DNA of 57,163 bases from Alphaproteobacteria bacterium (GCA_021775805.1 JAJFHD010000028.1:1-57163), one strand, 5' to 3'. Positions 46,406 through 56,689 are shown, counted from the first letter of the stretch. Translations and numbers: made by a program. The notes: a model not told the origin generated them from the letters alone.

Positions 46406-47980
46406 TCAGAACACCCGATTGCCCTTGGTCATCGCCTCCCGCGGCAGCAGGATGTCGTGCCTGGCGCGGATGTCGCGGTCGAGATGGTCGGGCAGGAATT
46501 CCGGGTTGTAGTGGCCGTTGAGAATCGTGCGGGCGCGCTCGCGGACAAGGGCATTGACCTCCTGCTTGCCGTTTTCCATCCAGACCGCTGGAGAGTCCCG
46601 GTCGGCCGCCTCGGGGTAGAAGTAGTGCGTTTCCATACTGGCCATGGTCTGGGGGTGGCTGAGGAAGTGATTGGGGCCCGACACCACATCCCGGATGGCC
46701 GCGAGGCTCATGGTGTCGTCGTTGACCTCGATGCCGCGGGCAAGCCGCAATGCCATGCCGACGATGTCGTCGTCGAGCACGAATCCTTCAAATGAGGCCC
46801 CCAGAAGGCTTGCGTACATGCCTGCGGATTCGTAGACCATGTTGGCGCCGGCAAGGGCGGTCGCAGACAGGCTGATGGCCTTCTCATAAGCCGCCTGGGC
46901 GTCCGGGATTTTCGAGTCCGCCATGCCGCCGGCGACACCGCTTGGCAGTTGGAGATAATTGGCAAGCTGCGCCGCGCCGGCATTCAGCAGGGCAATCTCG
47001 GCAGCGCCGCAGGCAAAGGCGCCGGACCGCAGGTCGACGACGAACGGCCAGTTGGAGAAAATGACCGGGTAACCGGGCGAAAACAGATTGACCAGAATGA
47101 GTCCGGCCAGGGTCTCGGCCAGGGTCTGCACCAGAACACCGGCAAGCGGGGCCGGCGCCGTGGCGCCGGACTGTGCGGCGATGATGCAATTGATCGGCAT
47201 GTTTTCCTCGATTGCCGCCAAAGTGACGCCGACCGCGTCCTCGCCGTAACGCAAGGGCGATACCACCGGTGAGATGTGCACCTTGCAGAACGGGCGTTTG
47301 CGGAAGCTGCCTTCTCCTCCGGTCACATGTTCGAACATGTCGATAATAGGCCGGACGTGGGAACCGCGCACGAAACTCATGCCGATGTGTTTTCGGGTCC
47401 CGGCGAGACAGGCATAAGCCGTGTTGACGTCGAGACCGAATTCGTCCGGGACATCGGTTGCCACGACGCAACGTGTGAACCAATGAACATTGTCGAGCGC
47501 GTCGGCCATGCGAGCGAAATCAAACAGGTCGAGCAGGGTCGAGGCGCGATAGTCGTTGGTCGCAAAATCGACCACATTGACGGCCGCCCCTCCAGTGCCG
47601 AAGTGGACACGCTTGCCGGAAACATCGAGATCGTGTTTCGGGTCGCGGCCGCATAACGACACCGAACGGGCGGCGCCGGCAACGATGTCCTCGACAAAGG
47701 ATCTGGGAAAGAAGAGACGCCCGTTCTCGTCGGCCGTGCAACCTTGTGACACCGCCTGTTCGGTGACTACATCGGGCACTTCCCCCATGCCGACAGTTGC
47801 AAGTACATCGAGGGCCGCATCGTAGATCTTTACGACCTGAGACTCTGTCAGTGGTTTGTACTGTCCTGCTTCGGCGCCTGGCCAGATAGGGCGCTTCTCA
47901 ACGGCAAGGGGCTGGCTTCTCAATGTGTGTCTGGCGGATCGCCCGCCCAACCGGCCGGCGCGTTTTCTCGTTGCTGACAT
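46406..47980 (-). CDS. Trimethylamine methyltransferase (MttB) family protein, non-pyrrolysine
   Basis: This is a 524-residue MttB-superfamily methyltransferase. The frame is open throughout with no in-frame amber codon, so it belongs to the non-pyrrolysine group that includes glycine betaine and other quaternary-amine methyltransferases. GGAAVNVVDFATNDYRAST and SHPQTMASMETHYFYPE are family-like blocks. A corrinoid protein and a tetrahydrofolate methyltransferase, needed for a demethylation cycle, are not next to it. The upstream SDR gene ends 30 bases before its start, suggesting one transcript with an oxidation step. The substrate is unknown; proline betaine or carnitine-like compounds are options. 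Confidence 0.9.
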   Translation of the reverse strand: MSATRKRAGRLGGRSARHTLRSQPLAVEKRPIWPGAEAGQYKPLTESQVVKIYDAALDVLATVGMGEVPDVVTEQAVSQGCTADENGRLFFPRSFVEDIVAGAARSVSLCGRDPKHDLDVSGKRVHFGTGGAAVNVVDFATNDYRASTLLDLFDFARMADALDNVHWFTRCVVATDVPDEFGLDVNTAYACLAGTRKHIGMSFVRGSHVRPIIDMFEHVTGGEGSFRKRPFCKVHISPVVSPLRYGEDAVGVTLAAIEENMPINCIIAAQSGATAPAPLAGVLVQTLAETLAGLILVNLFSPGYPVIFSNWPFVVDLRSGAFACGAAEIALLNAGAAQLANYLQLPSGVAGGMADSKIPDAQAAYEKAISLSATALAGANMVYESAGMYASLLGASFEGFVLDDDIVGMALRLARGIEVNDDTMSLAAIRDVVSGPNHFLSHPQTMASMETHYFYPEAADRDSPAVWMENGKQEVNALVRERARTILNGHYNPEFLPDHLDRDIRARHDILLPREAMTKGNRVF

Positions 47981-48010
47981 AGTTTCTCAACCTTGTTTGC
48001 CAAGTTCAAC

Positions 48011-48772
48011 TCAGATGCAGCGGCCGCCATCGACGGCAAGCGCCGTGCCCGTGATCGTTGCCGCCTGGGCGTCGGATGCCAGAAATACCGCTGCCTGCCC
48101 CATGTCGCGTGGCGAAATCAACCGCCCCATGGGGACGCTGTCCTGGAAGCGTTGGCGGGCGTCCTCGGTGGCGTTACCGCCCATGAATTCTGTCAGCATC
48201 GGTGTGTCTCCGGCAGCCGGACAAAGGGCGTTTACCCGGATTCCTTCCGGCGCGAGCTCCATTGCCAGACCTTTTGCAAATGTGACGGCCGCCCCCTTGC
48301 CTGTGGCATAGGCCACCAGATTGGGCCGCGGTGTCAGGGCGATGCCGGAAGCGGTGATGATGATGTTGCCGGACTTCTGCGCCCGGAAGACCGGCACGGC
48401 ATGCCGGGCACAGTTGAAGACACCCTTGACGTTGACCGCCAGTTGACGATCGAACTCCTCGTCGGTGGTATCTTCCAGACGGCAGGGACGTTGCCCGATA
48501 CCGGCATTGGCGACCATGATGTCGAGGCTGCCGAAGTTGTCCTGGGCAAAAGCTAGACAGTCTGCGACCGACGGACTATCGGTTACGTCGACCCGCCGGC
48601 TAATGGCGCGCCTGCCCGTCGGGTCCAGTTCGCTTGCGGCTTTGGCGGCGCCATCGCCGTCGAGGTCCGCAATGACGACGCAGGCGCCTTCCTCAAGGAA
48701 AGCCTCGACGATGCCGCGGCCAAATCCTGAGGCGCCGCCGGAGATTATTGCCGTTTTGTTTGCCAGTCTCAT
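48011..48772 (-). CDS. Short-chain dehydrogenase/reductase, co-transcribed with the MttB-type gene
   Basis: This is a 253-residue classical SDR: AIISGGASGFGRGIVEAF, VIADLDGDG (Asp favours NAD), ANAGIG, ITASGIAL and Y-x3-K in AYATGKGAAV, ending ALAVDGGRCI. It lies immediately upstream of the MttB-type gene on the same strand. The active-site Ser and Tyr are in place. It is related to the next SDR (49135-49887), but similarity is moderate and the two are separated by 362 bases, so it is not a fresh duplication. Confidence 0.87.
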   Translation of the reverse strand: MRLANKTAIISGGASGFGRGIVEAFLEEGACVVIADLDGDGAAKAASELDPTGRRAISRRVDVTDSPSVADCLAFAQDNFGSLDIMVANAGIGQRPCRLEDTTDEEFDRQLAVNVKGVFNCARHAVPVFRAQKSGNIIITASGIALTPRPNLVAYATGKGAAVTFAKGLAMELAPEGIRVNALCPAAGDTPMLTEFMGGNATEDARQRFQDSVPMGRLISPRDMGQAAVFLASDAQAATITGTALAVDGGRCI

Positions 48773-49134
48773 TGTCTGTTTCTTTCGTTACGGTGATTGT
48801 CTGGAAACTTAGAGGCGCATTGATGCCGGCAGCCATGGCACAGGCTGGGGCTGCATTTTTGCCGAACGGTTGCCGGGTAGGTATTAGAAGCGCTTTTGAG
48901 GAGTCCTCATGCCGTTTTCGGAAGATCGGCACGGGGGCAATCGGATCGGCCTGTCTAGGCCAGATCCGGCCAATGGTCGCGAGCCGGATAGATTGAGGCA
49001 ACCACCTGTGCCCGGCACATGCGTGCACTGCCGTCGGCTTGGGTTCCGGTCAACTTATCCATCGGACGGTATTCCATGGCGGCAAGTCTATCCCGGCGGA
49101 ATCGTAAAAGACAATCTGTTTGTGCGGGGCCGAC
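48773..49134. other. 362-bp gene-free region between two SDR genes
   Basis: No gene can be supported here; weak reading frames lack ribosome sites and homology. It contains a clear hairpin at 48942-48968 (CGGATC plus GGCCT pairing with AGGCC and GATCCG around a GTCT loop) with no T-run. The promoter of the SDR/MttB pair probably lies in the left half. Confidence 0.55.
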
Positions 49135-49887
49135 TCATTTGGACCCGGGCATGATCCCCGAAGGTGTGAAGCCGCCGTCGACAACCATCACATGACCGTT
49201 GACGTATCCGGCATCGGGCCCGGTCAGGAAAACTGCGGCGCCGGCGATGTCCTCAGGCGATCCGTACCGGCCCATGGGTGTGGTCGAGATCCATTGTGCC
49301 CGGGTTTCCCGGTCGTGCATTTCCTGGACCATGGGCGTGTCGATGGGCCCGGGTGCGATGACATTGACCCGTATGCCGTGTTCAGCCAGTTCGACCGCCA
49401 TGATCTGGCTCATGAGGATGACACCGGCCTTGGATGCGCCATAGGCGGCGCGGCCCTTGTTGGCCTTCAGGCCGGACACGGAGGCAAGGTTGACGATGCT
49501 GCCCGAGGCTTGCTCTTTCATGTGACGGGCAGCCTCGCGGCCGATCAGGAATGTGCCGCGCAGGTTGATTGCCAGGATGCGGTCGAACAGCTCCAGGGGG
49601 GTGTCAAGGAAGGGTACGTCATGGCCGATGCCGGCGCTGTTGACAACGCCGTCGACCGGGCCGGTCTGCGCACCAACCGCTTTGAACAGAGTGTGGACCG
49701 ATGCCTCGTCGGTTACGTCGACAGACATCCGGTAGTGACGGTCGCCAACATCTTGTAACGTATCTGCCGTCACGGAGATGTCTGCCGATATCACGGTCGC
49801 GCCTTCCGACAGGAAGCGGGCAACAATCGCTGCCCCGATGCCGCTTTCGCCGCCTGTGACGAGTAGGGTCTTGTTTTCCAGGGTCAT
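49135..49887 (-). CDS. Short-chain dehydrogenase/reductase
   Basis: This is a 250-residue classical SDR: LLVTGGESGIGAAIVARF, ISADIS, NSAGIGHD, NLASVSG and AYGASKAG with the catalytic Tyr and Lys, ending GHVMVVDGGFTPSG. It is divergent from pyruvate carboxylase, with about 200 bases between the starts. Nothing in the sequence fixes the substrate. Four SDRs of this general kind occur in the window, so it should not be linked to one pathway without data. Confidence 0.87.
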   Translation of the reverse strand: MTLENKTLLVTGGESGIGAAIVARFLSEGATVISADISVTADTLQDVGDRHYRMSVDVTDEASVHTLFKAVGAQTGPVDGVVNSAGIGHDVPFLDTPLELFDRILAINLRGTFLIGREAARHMKEQASGSIVNLASVSGLKANKGRAAYGASKAGVILMSQIMAVELAEHGIRVNVIAPGPIDTPMVQEMHDRETRAQWISTTPMGRYGSPEDIAGAAVFLTGPDAGYVNGHVMVVDGGFTPSGIMPGSK

Positions 49888-50088
49888 GGTGTGTTGCCGG
49901 GTGTGCGCTTGAGGTCGGACTTACGATAGAAACATGGTTTTCGCCGATTGTACAAAATCGTCTGTCGGATATGGCGCAAATTGCGCCGCGTTGCCGACTT
50001 TTGTTGTATCAACACCCTGCCATTATGCAGCTGCCCCGAAACTGGATCTGACTGCGTGCGGCCTCATGTCCGCGTTTTGGAGGAAGAA

Positions 50089-53000
50089 GTGAAAAAAATC
50101 CGAAAACTGATGGTCGCAAACCGGGGTGAGATCGCCATCCGGGTACTGCGCGCCGCAAACGAGCTGGGTCTGAAAACGGTCGCCATTTTTGCCGCCGAGG
50201 ACAAGCTCTCCCTGCATCGCTTCAAGGCGGACGAGAGTTATCTGGTTGGTGAAGGCCTGGGGCCGGTCAAGGCCTATCTCAGTATCGATGAAGTGCTGCG
50301 CGTCGCGCGCGAGGCACACATCGATGCGATCCACCCGGGCTACGGCTTCCTGTCCGAGAACCCTGAATTTGCCGATGCCTGCGTTGCGGCAGGAATTACT
50401 TTTATCGGGCCATCGGGCGATATCATGCGGGCGCTTGGCAACAAGGTCGCCGCCCGCAACCTGGCGGAAGCCTCCGGCGTACCCGTCATGCCTGCGACCG
50501 GACCCTTGCCCGAAGACATCGATGAGGTCCGCATTCTTGCCGACAAGGTCGGGTATCCGGTCATGCTCAAGGCGAGTTGGGGCGGCGGTGGCCGCGGCAT
50601 GCGCGTGATTTCAGATGCCGGCATGCTCGAGGCCGAAGTGTTGTCCGGACGTCGTGAGGCGGAAGCCGCCTTCGGCAACGGCGAAGTCTATCTCGAAAAG
50701 CTCGTGCAGCGGGCGCGCCATGTGGAGGTCCAGCTCCTGGGCGATAGCCACGGCACTGTGGTGCACCTGTTCGAACGCGACTGCACGGTGCAGCGGCGCA
50801 ATCAGAAGGTGGTCGAACGGGCCCCTGCTCCCTACATGGACGACCGGTCGCGCCAGAGCTTGTGCGATGCGGCGCTGAAGCTTGCAAGGGCTGCCAACTA
50901 TGTGAATGCCGGGACTGCCGAATTCCTGATGGACGCAGATACCGGGAACTTCTATTTCATCGAGGTCAATCCGCGCATTCAGGTCGAGCACACGGTGACC
51001 GAAGAGGTCACCGGAATCGATATCGTCAAGGCACAGATCAGGATTGCCGAAGGTGCCAGGATCGGTGACGAGAGTTCCGGGGTGCCGGCCCAGGACAAGA
51101 TTGTCCTCAATGGCCATGCCCTGCAGTGCCGGATCACGACCGAAGATCCGGATGCCGATTTTGTGCCGGACTATGGCCGGATCACGGCCTATCGCGGGGC
51201 AACCGGTTTCGGGATCAGGCTCGACGGCGGCACGGCTTATTCGGGTGCCGTGATCACCCGGTACTATGACAGCATGCTGGAAAAGGTAACCGCCTGGGCG
51301 CCGTCCGCACACGAAGTCATTGCGCGCATGGACCGGGCGCTTCGGGAGTTCAGGATCAGGGGCGTTGCCACCAACCTGGTGTTTGTCGAGAACCTGATCA
51401 ATCATCCGCGGTTCAAGGACGCAGACTACACCACACGGTTCATCGACGAGACGCCGGAACTGTTTGCCCTGTCGACACGCAGAGACCGGGCAACCAAACT
51501 CCTGAAATTCGTGGCCGACGTCTCGGTCAACGGCAATCCTGAAGTCGAGGGGCGGCCTGTGGCGCCGGCAAGTCCGAAACCTAGAGTGCCTGGCCGGTCA
51601 GTGCCCGAAAAACCTGACGGTACACGCCAGCGCCTTGAAAAGCTGGGACCCGAGGGTTTCGCCCAATGGATGCTGGACCAGGAGCGGGTTCTGGTGACCG
51701 ACACGACCATGCGCGACGGACACCAGTCTCTGCTGGCCACACGCATGCGGACCTACGACATGGCAGCAGTTGCCGACGCCTATGCCCACAACCTGCCTGA
51801 CTTGTTTAGTCTGGAATGTTGGGGTGGCGCCTCTTTCGACGTCTCGATGCGTTTCTTGAAGGAATGCCCCTGGGAACGGCTGGCATTGTTGCGCGAACGC
51901 ATTCCCAACATTGCCTTCCAGATGCTGTTCCGCGGTGCGAATGGCGTTGGCTACACCAATTACCCCGACAATGTGGTGGCCGGATTCGTCCACCGTGCGG
52001 CGGCCTCAGGGATCGATGTCTTCCGGGTCTTCGACAGCCTGAACTGGGTTGAGAACATGCGCGTCGGGATGGACGCCGTGCTCGAATCCGGCAAGTTGCT
52101 GGAAGCTGCGATATGCTATACCGGAGACATTACGGATCCGAATCGATCCAAATACGATATAAAATACTACGTATCCATGGCCAAGGAACTGGCCGCCGCC
52201 GGCACTCATGTTCTGGGCCTGAAGGACATGGCAGGACTGGTCAAACCGGATGCCGCCCGGTTGCTGGTCAGGGCGCTCAAGGAGGAGACAGGCCTTCCTG
52301 TACATTTCCATACCCACGATACCAGCGGCATTTCAGCCGCGAGCATACTGGCGGCGGTGGATGCCGGTGTCGATGCGATCGATGCGGCTGTCGATTCATT
52401 CTCCGGGCTTACGTCACAACCCAATCTGGGGTCGCTGGCAGCGGCATTGAGGCGCAGCGACCGTGACACGGGTCTCGATGGCGGCACCCTGCGGGCGTTT
52501 TCGGACTACTGGGAGTTCGTGCGCAAGCAGTATGCAGCGTTCGAGAGCGATCTTCGGTTTGGCGCCTCCGAGGTCTACCTCCATGAAATGCCCGGCGGGC
52601 AATTCACCAACCTGAAGGAACAGGCGCGTTCGTTAGGCCTCGAGGAGCGCTGGCACGATGTCGCCAAGACCTACGCGGAGGTCAATGACATGTTTGGCGA
52701 TGTGGTCAAGGTGACGCCGACGTCCAAGGTTGTCGGCGATATGGCGCTGACCATGGTGAGTGGCGGTCTGACCCGCGCGGAGGTCGAGGACCCGGACAAG
52801 GACATCTCCTTTCCGGACTCTGTCATCTCCCTGTTTCGCGGCGAGATCGGACAGCCCTATGGCGGATTTCCCGCAGGCCTGCAGAATAAGATCCTCAAAG
52901 GAGATGAGCCGGTCACCGAACGGTTCGGCGGCATGATGGCCGACGTCGATGTTGCGGCTGAAAAACAGATCGTGGAAGGGAGCCTCGGCCGGGAGATTAG

Positions 53001-53529
53001 TGACGAAGAGATCTGGTCGCACCTCATGTATCCAAAAGTCTTTGCCGACTATGCCGCTCACCTGGAAGACTTTGGTCCGGTCGATGTGCTGCCGACGCCG
53101 ACGTTTTTCTACGGCATGACGCCGGGAGAAGAGGCATCCATCGACATCGAGCCGGGCAAGACGCTGGTGGTACGTTGTCTTGCAATGGGCGATGTGGACG
53201 ACGAAGGCAACGTCAAGGTGTTCTTCGAACTCAACGGACAACCGCGGGTGGTGAAAGTGCCGAACCGGGCGATTGCCGCGGGCATCAAGGTGCATCCCAA
53301 AGCCGAAGTTAGAAACCCGAAGCACGTGGCCGCTCCGATGCCGGGCATGGTGGCCTCGGTTGCCGTTGCCGCGGGGCAGGCGGTGCGCACCGGTGACTTG
53401 CTCCTGACCATCGAGGCCATGAAGATGGAAACGTCCGTGCATGCGGAAATCGACGCTACGGTGTCGGCCATCCATACGCCTCACGGTACACAGATCGATG
53501 CCAAGGATCTCATGATCGAATTTGATTGA
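50089..53529 (+). CDS. pyc: Pyruvate carboxylase
   Basis: This is a 1146-residue single-chain biotin enzyme that makes oxaloacetate from pyruvate. The domain order is normal: biotin carboxylase (1-450) beginning KLMVANRGEIAIRVLRAANE, with ATP-grasp GGGGRGMR and IEVNPRIQVEHTVTEE; carboxyltransferase (about 520-1000) with TTMRDGHQSLLATRMR, SLECWGGASFDV and VHFHTHDTSG; and a biotin carrier domain with EAMKMET, biotinyl Lys1112. The GTG at 50089 is chosen because GGAGG lies just before it; the open frame continues upstream but without homology. It is the usual anaplerotic enzyme in alphaproteobacteria. Confidence 0.96.
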   Translation: MKKIRKLMVANRGEIAIRVLRAANELGLKTVAIFAAEDKLSLHRFKADESYLVGEGLGPVKAYLSIDEVLRVAREAHIDAIHPGYGFLSENPEFADACVAAGITFIGPSGDIMRALGNKVAARNLAEASGVPVMPATGPLPEDIDEVRILADKVGYPVMLKASWGGGGRGMRVISDAGMLEAEVLSGRREAEAAFGNGEVYLEKLVQRARHVEVQLLGDSHGTVVHLFERDCTVQRRNQKVVERAPAPYMDDRSRQSLCDAALKLARAANYVNAGTAEFLMDADTGNFYFIEVNPRIQVEHTVTEEVTGIDIVKAQIRIAEGARIGDESSGVPAQDKIVLNGHALQCRITTEDPDADFVPDYGRITAYRGATGFGIRLDGGTAYSGAVITRYYDSMLEKVTAWAPSAHEVIARMDRALREFRIRGVATNLVFVENLINHPRFKDADYTTRFIDETPELFALSTRRDRATKLLKFVADVSVNGNPEVEGRPVAPASPKPRVPGRSVPEKPDGTRQRLEKLGPEGFAQWMLDQERVLVTDTTMRDGHQSLLATRMRTYDMAAVADAYAHNLPDLFSLECWGGASFDVSMRFLKECPWERLALLRERIPNIAFQMLFRGANGVGYTNYPDNVVAGFVHRAAASGIDVFRVFDSLNWVENMRVGMDAVLESGKLLEAAICYTGDITDPNRSKYDIKYYVSMAKELAAAGTHVLGLKDMAGLVKPDAARLLVRALKEETGLPVHFHTHDTSGISAASILAAVDAGVDAIDAAVDSFSGLTSQPNLGSLAAALRRSDRDTGLDGGTLRAFSDYWEFVRKQYAAFESDLRFGASEVYLHEMPGGQFTNLKEQARSLGLEERWHDVAKTYAEVNDMFGDVVKVTPTSKVVGDMALTMVSGGLTRAEVEDPDKDISFPDSVISLFRGEIGQPYGGFPAGLQNKILKGDEPVTERFGGMMADVDVAAEKQIVEGSLGREISDEEIWSHLMYPKVFADYAAHLEDFGPVDVLPTPTFFYGMTPGEEASIDIEPGKTLVVRCLAMGDVDDEGNVKVFFELNGQPRVVKVPNRAIAAGIKVHPKAEVRNPKHVAAPMPGMVASVAVAAGQAVRTGDLLLTIEAMKMETSVHAEIDATVSAIHTPHGTQIDAKDLMIEFD

Positions 53530-53793
53530 CAGCCGGCGGTACTGGCGCTGAAAACCCCGTTGCGACGTGCGCTCCGAGATCCGTGGCCGGCATCCCGCCG
53601 TGGTAACGATGCGGATGGGGTCGTTGTCACCTCCGCGTCACAATGGCCATCTAACAGTGCGTCCTCCTGGTATCGACGATGCCGGGGTTTCGGATGTATG
53701 TTGACAGGGTAATCAAGGTGGTCGTCGGGATGTCTGTCGCCCTGTCGACCGGATAGGCCCCACGGCCCGCAACAAAGAACGATTGTCCAACAC

Positions 53794-55098
53794 ATGCTCA
53801 ATCAATTGCTGAATTCGATTGCCGATGCCGGCCGGGACCTGTGGCAACGCCGTGGCGCTGACGGCGCTTTGTCCACGGACTCAATTCAGGCGCTTTGCGA
53901 CGATCTTCTTTCGACTCGCGGTGAAGCGTCCGGGATCGCGGTTGCCCGCGATGTGGCGCATGCCTATCACGCGCTTGACGCCGAGGGGAGGATTGCTTTG
54001 TTCTCAATTTTGAGCGATCGTTTCGGCCCCGATACAAAGAGGATCGCGGAAACCGCTCAAACCTTCCGCGACAGGGGCGATCTCGATTCCTACCTGGCCC
54101 TGTCAAAAGCAATCGAGCCACCACGGCAGGAGTTTTTCCGCCGCCTCAACATGGCACCGGGGGGAACGCGGACGATCGTGGAGATGCGTTCGCACCTGCT
54201 TCAGGTCCTGCCTGAGCACAAGGAACTGAAAGGCCTCGACGAGGATCTGAAACACATTCTTTCGTCCTGGTTCAATCGCGGTTTCCTGACACTTGAACGC
54301 ATCGACTGGCACACGCCTGCCGACATCCTCGAGCGGCTGATTCAGTATGAGGCGGTTCATCGCATGGATGGCTGGGACGATCTGCGCCGTCGCCTGGCGC
54401 GCGATCGCCGATGTTTTGCCTTTTTTCACCCGGCGTTACCGGGCGAGCCGCTGATATTTGTCGAGGTCGCCCTGGTCCACGGCCTGGCGACATCGATTCA
54501 GCCGTTGCTCGACCGGACCGAAGAGCCGGAAGATCCTGCGGGCGCGGATACGGCAATCTTCTATTCGATCAGCAACTGTCAGAACGGTCTGGCAGGAATT
54601 TCGTTCGGCAATTTCCTGATCAAGCAGGTTGTGCATGAACTGACACGCGATCTGCCCGGCCTCAAGAAGTTCGCGACTCTTTCGCCGGTTCCCGGCTTCT
54701 GCCGCTGGCTGGAGTCGCAAATGGCGGATAGTGAATCGGATCTGCTTTCGATGGATGAATTCGATCAGCTGGCGCCGCTTTCGCAGGACGATTGGCATGA
54801 GGACGAGAAGTTGGGCAAGGCGCTTCGACCTGTCCTGATGCGGTTGTGCGCGCGTTATCTGACCGAAGCGAAATCGCGTGGACGGCCGGCCGATCCGGTC
54901 ACCCGGTTTCACATTGGCAACGGCGCTCAACTGGAACAGATCAACTGGATGGGCGACACGTCCAGAAACGGCCTGACACAGTCGGCGGGGATGCTGGTCA
55001 ACTACCTCTATGATCTCAAGACAATCGAGCGCAACCACGAGTCGTTTGCAGAAACCGGTGCTGTTGCTCATTCCTCACAGGTCAGGAAACTGATCTGA
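53794..55098 (+). CDS. Malonyl-CoA decarboxylase
   Basis: This is a 434-residue protein with the layout of malonyl-CoA decarboxylase: an N-terminal helical domain (about 1-150) and a C-terminal GNAT-fold catalytic domain with PLIFVEVALVHGLATSIQPLL, FYSISNCQNGLAGISFGNFLI and ATLSPVPGFCRW. The catalytic Ser lies in LSPVPGF and His in FHIGNGAQLEQINWMGD. It converts malonyl-CoA to acetyl-CoA and, in rhizobia, works in malonate catabolism, but no matAC genes are near. It follows pyruvate carboxylase after 264 bases with nothing recognisable in the gap. Confidence 0.93.
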   Translation: MLNQLLNSIADAGRDLWQRRGADGALSTDSIQALCDDLLSTRGEASGIAVARDVAHAYHALDAEGRIALFSILSDRFGPDTKRIAETAQTFRDRGDLDSYLALSKAIEPPRQEFFRRLNMAPGGTRTIVEMRSHLLQVLPEHKELKGLDEDLKHILSSWFNRGFLTLERIDWHTPADILERLIQYEAVHRMDGWDDLRRRLARDRRCFAFFHPALPGEPLIFVEVALVHGLATSIQPLLDRTEEPEDPAGADTAIFYSISNCQNGLAGISFGNFLIKQVVHELTRDLPGLKKFATLSPVPGFCRWLESQMADSESDLLSMDEFDQLAPLSQDDWHEDEKLGKALRPVLMRLCARYLTEAKSRGRPADPVTRFHIGNGAQLEQINWMGDTSRNGLTQSAGMLVNYLYDLKTIERNHESFAETGAVAHSSQVRKLI

Positions 55099-55229
55099 GC
55101 GCCTTGACAGGCCTGCACCGCTCACGAACTCTTGTTGTCCCGTGAGCGGGTTTCTACGGTCAGGCACTGGATCGTCCGTATGGGACGTTATATGTGGCTG
55201 GCAGGCATTTTTTAGGTGAGGAGTTTTCA

Positions 55230-55640
55230 ATGACTAGAATCACAAGACGGGCATTGTTCGTGACCGCGTCCCTGATTGCTGTAGCGGGTCTTGTCGGCAT
55301 CAATGCAACGGATGCGCAAGCGGCGTCGAAACTCGGGTCGGGTTCCTTCAAGGGCAAGTCGGGCCACGTGACCAAGGGTACCGTGACGGTCGAGAAAACC
55401 TCGAAAGGCTACAGAGTCAGATTGGCCAAGAACTTCTTCCTCGACGGTGCTCCCGACCCCTGGCTCGGGTTCGGCAAGAACGGCAGGTTCGTCAAGAAGA
55501 CGCGGTTTTCCGTGCTCAGGAAAAACAAGGGCGCCCAGACCTATGTGATCCCGGCATCGCTCAAGGCGGAATCCTATAACCAGGTCTTCGTCTGGTGCAA
55601 AAAATTCAGCGTTCCTCTGGGCGTTGCTACGTTCAAGTAA
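55230..55640 (+). CDS. Exported DM13 domain protein
   Basis: This is a 136-residue protein with a signal peptide (about 34 residues, cleavage near DAQA), then one DM13-like domain: LGSGSFKGKSGHVTKGTVTVEK, then FFLDGAPDPWLGFGKNG, and a C-terminal YNQVFVWCKKFSVPLGVATF with the single Cys typical of the fold. DM13 domains are thought to take part in electron transfer or metal binding outside the cytoplasm. The ATG at 55230 has GAGGAG six bases upstream. It converges on the NicO gene with only nine bases between the stops. Confidence 0.85.
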   Translation: MTRITRRALFVTASLIAVAGLVGINATDAQAASKLGSGSFKGKSGHVTKGTVTVEKTSKGYRVRLAKNFFLDGAPDPWLGFGKNGRFVKKTRFSVLRKNKGAQTYVIPASLKAESYNQVFVWCKKFSVPLGVATFK

Positions 55641-55649
55641 GCCCAGGCA

Positions 55650-56684
55650 TCAGATAAACGGGCGCGGCGGACCGAATGATCCCATCAGCAATACGATGCC
55701 GATCAGCAGGATGAGCCCCGCGCCAACAACGCTCAAGACACGGTAACCGGTATCGAGCCAGGCTGCCTTGCCGCCCAGCAGGGACAGGGCAAATTTCTTG
55801 GAAACCAGTGTCAGGATGGCAAGCGATGAAACCGTTATGGCGGTCCCGACGGCCATGGCAAATGTCGCACCGATGCCAGCCGCAACGATGCCGATGGCGT
55901 TGGCAAACACGAGCACCAGAACAGCCCCGCTGCACGGCCGTATGCCGATTGCGAAGATGATTGAGGCGGCCTGGGCAAGCGACACGGACTTATCCAGATC
56001 CTTCGGCTGGGGTATGTGCTGATGGCCGCAGCCGCAATGGTCGTCGTGGACATGGTTCGGATCAGGGTGTGATACGGTCACGCCAGCTGTCGAGACGGCT
56101 ATCGGTGCGCGTCTGAATACCGGTGCCAGAGCCCGCCAGAGCATGTAGAGCCCCACGAGGCAGATTAAGGCGTAGCTTGCCTGTTCCAGATAGATAACGC
56201 TGCGTTGTGCAGTGCGGCCCGCCATGCCAAGCACCATGACCAGGCTCATGACGATGACAATCGCGGTCAGCGCCTGCATGAGCGACGACAGGACGGCAAG
56301 CGTGACGCCGCGCCTGACCTGTTCTTCGTTGGCCAGAAGGTAGGCTGAAATCACGGTCTTGCCGTGGCCTGGGCCTGCGGCATGAAAAATTCCGTAGAGG
56401 AAGCTCAGAACGACCAGAGACCAGGCCGCTTCAAGGGAATAATCCGACTTCAGGCGTTTAACCGCTTTGGCAAGTTTGCGATAAAAATTGTGCTGCTTGA
56501 CCTGGATGTAGCGAACGGTTCTCGACCATACTCCCGGTTTTTGGGGCGATGCTTCCGAGGCAGCCGTGGCGGTATCACGCTGTTTAAGCAGCGACGCATC
56601 GGCGGATGTCACCATAGACCCGGCGAACGCAACGAGCACCGTCAGGGCGATTGCCACCGTCATCAGGAAGAATGTTGCACGCAT
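55650..56684 (-). CDS. NicO/RcnA-type nickel/cobalt transporter
   Basis: This is a 344-residue membrane protein of the NicO family. The first signature helix reads FLYGIFHAAGPGHGKTVISAY, and a second pattern IIFAIGIRPCSGAVLVLVFA follows a His/Asp/Cys-rich cytoplasmic loop (HPDPNHVHDDHCGCGHQH) that probably senses or delivers metal. About seven transmembrane segments are visible. Members move Ni2+ or Co2+ in either direction; RcnA-like members export. The ATG at 56684 lies five bases after the stop of the DUF1007 gene, so translation is coupled. An in-frame TTG nine codons upstream is less likely. Confidence 0.9.
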   Translation of the reverse strand: MRATFFLMTVAIALTVLVAFAGSMVTSADASLLKQRDTATAASEASPQKPGVWSRTVRYIQVKQHNFYRKLAKAVKRLKSDYSLEAAWSLVVLSFLYGIFHAAGPGHGKTVISAYLLANEEQVRRGVTLAVLSSLMQALTAIVIVMSLVMVLGMAGRTAQRSVIYLEQASYALICLVGLYMLWRALAPVFRRAPIAVSTAGVTVSHPDPNHVHDDHCGCGHQHIPQPKDLDKSVSLAQAASIIFAIGIRPCSGAVLVLVFANAIGIVAAGIGATFAMAVGTAITVSSLAILTLVSKKFALSLLGGKAAWLDTGYRVLSVVGAGLILLIGIVLLMGSFGPPRPFI

Positions 56685-56689
56685 GGTCG

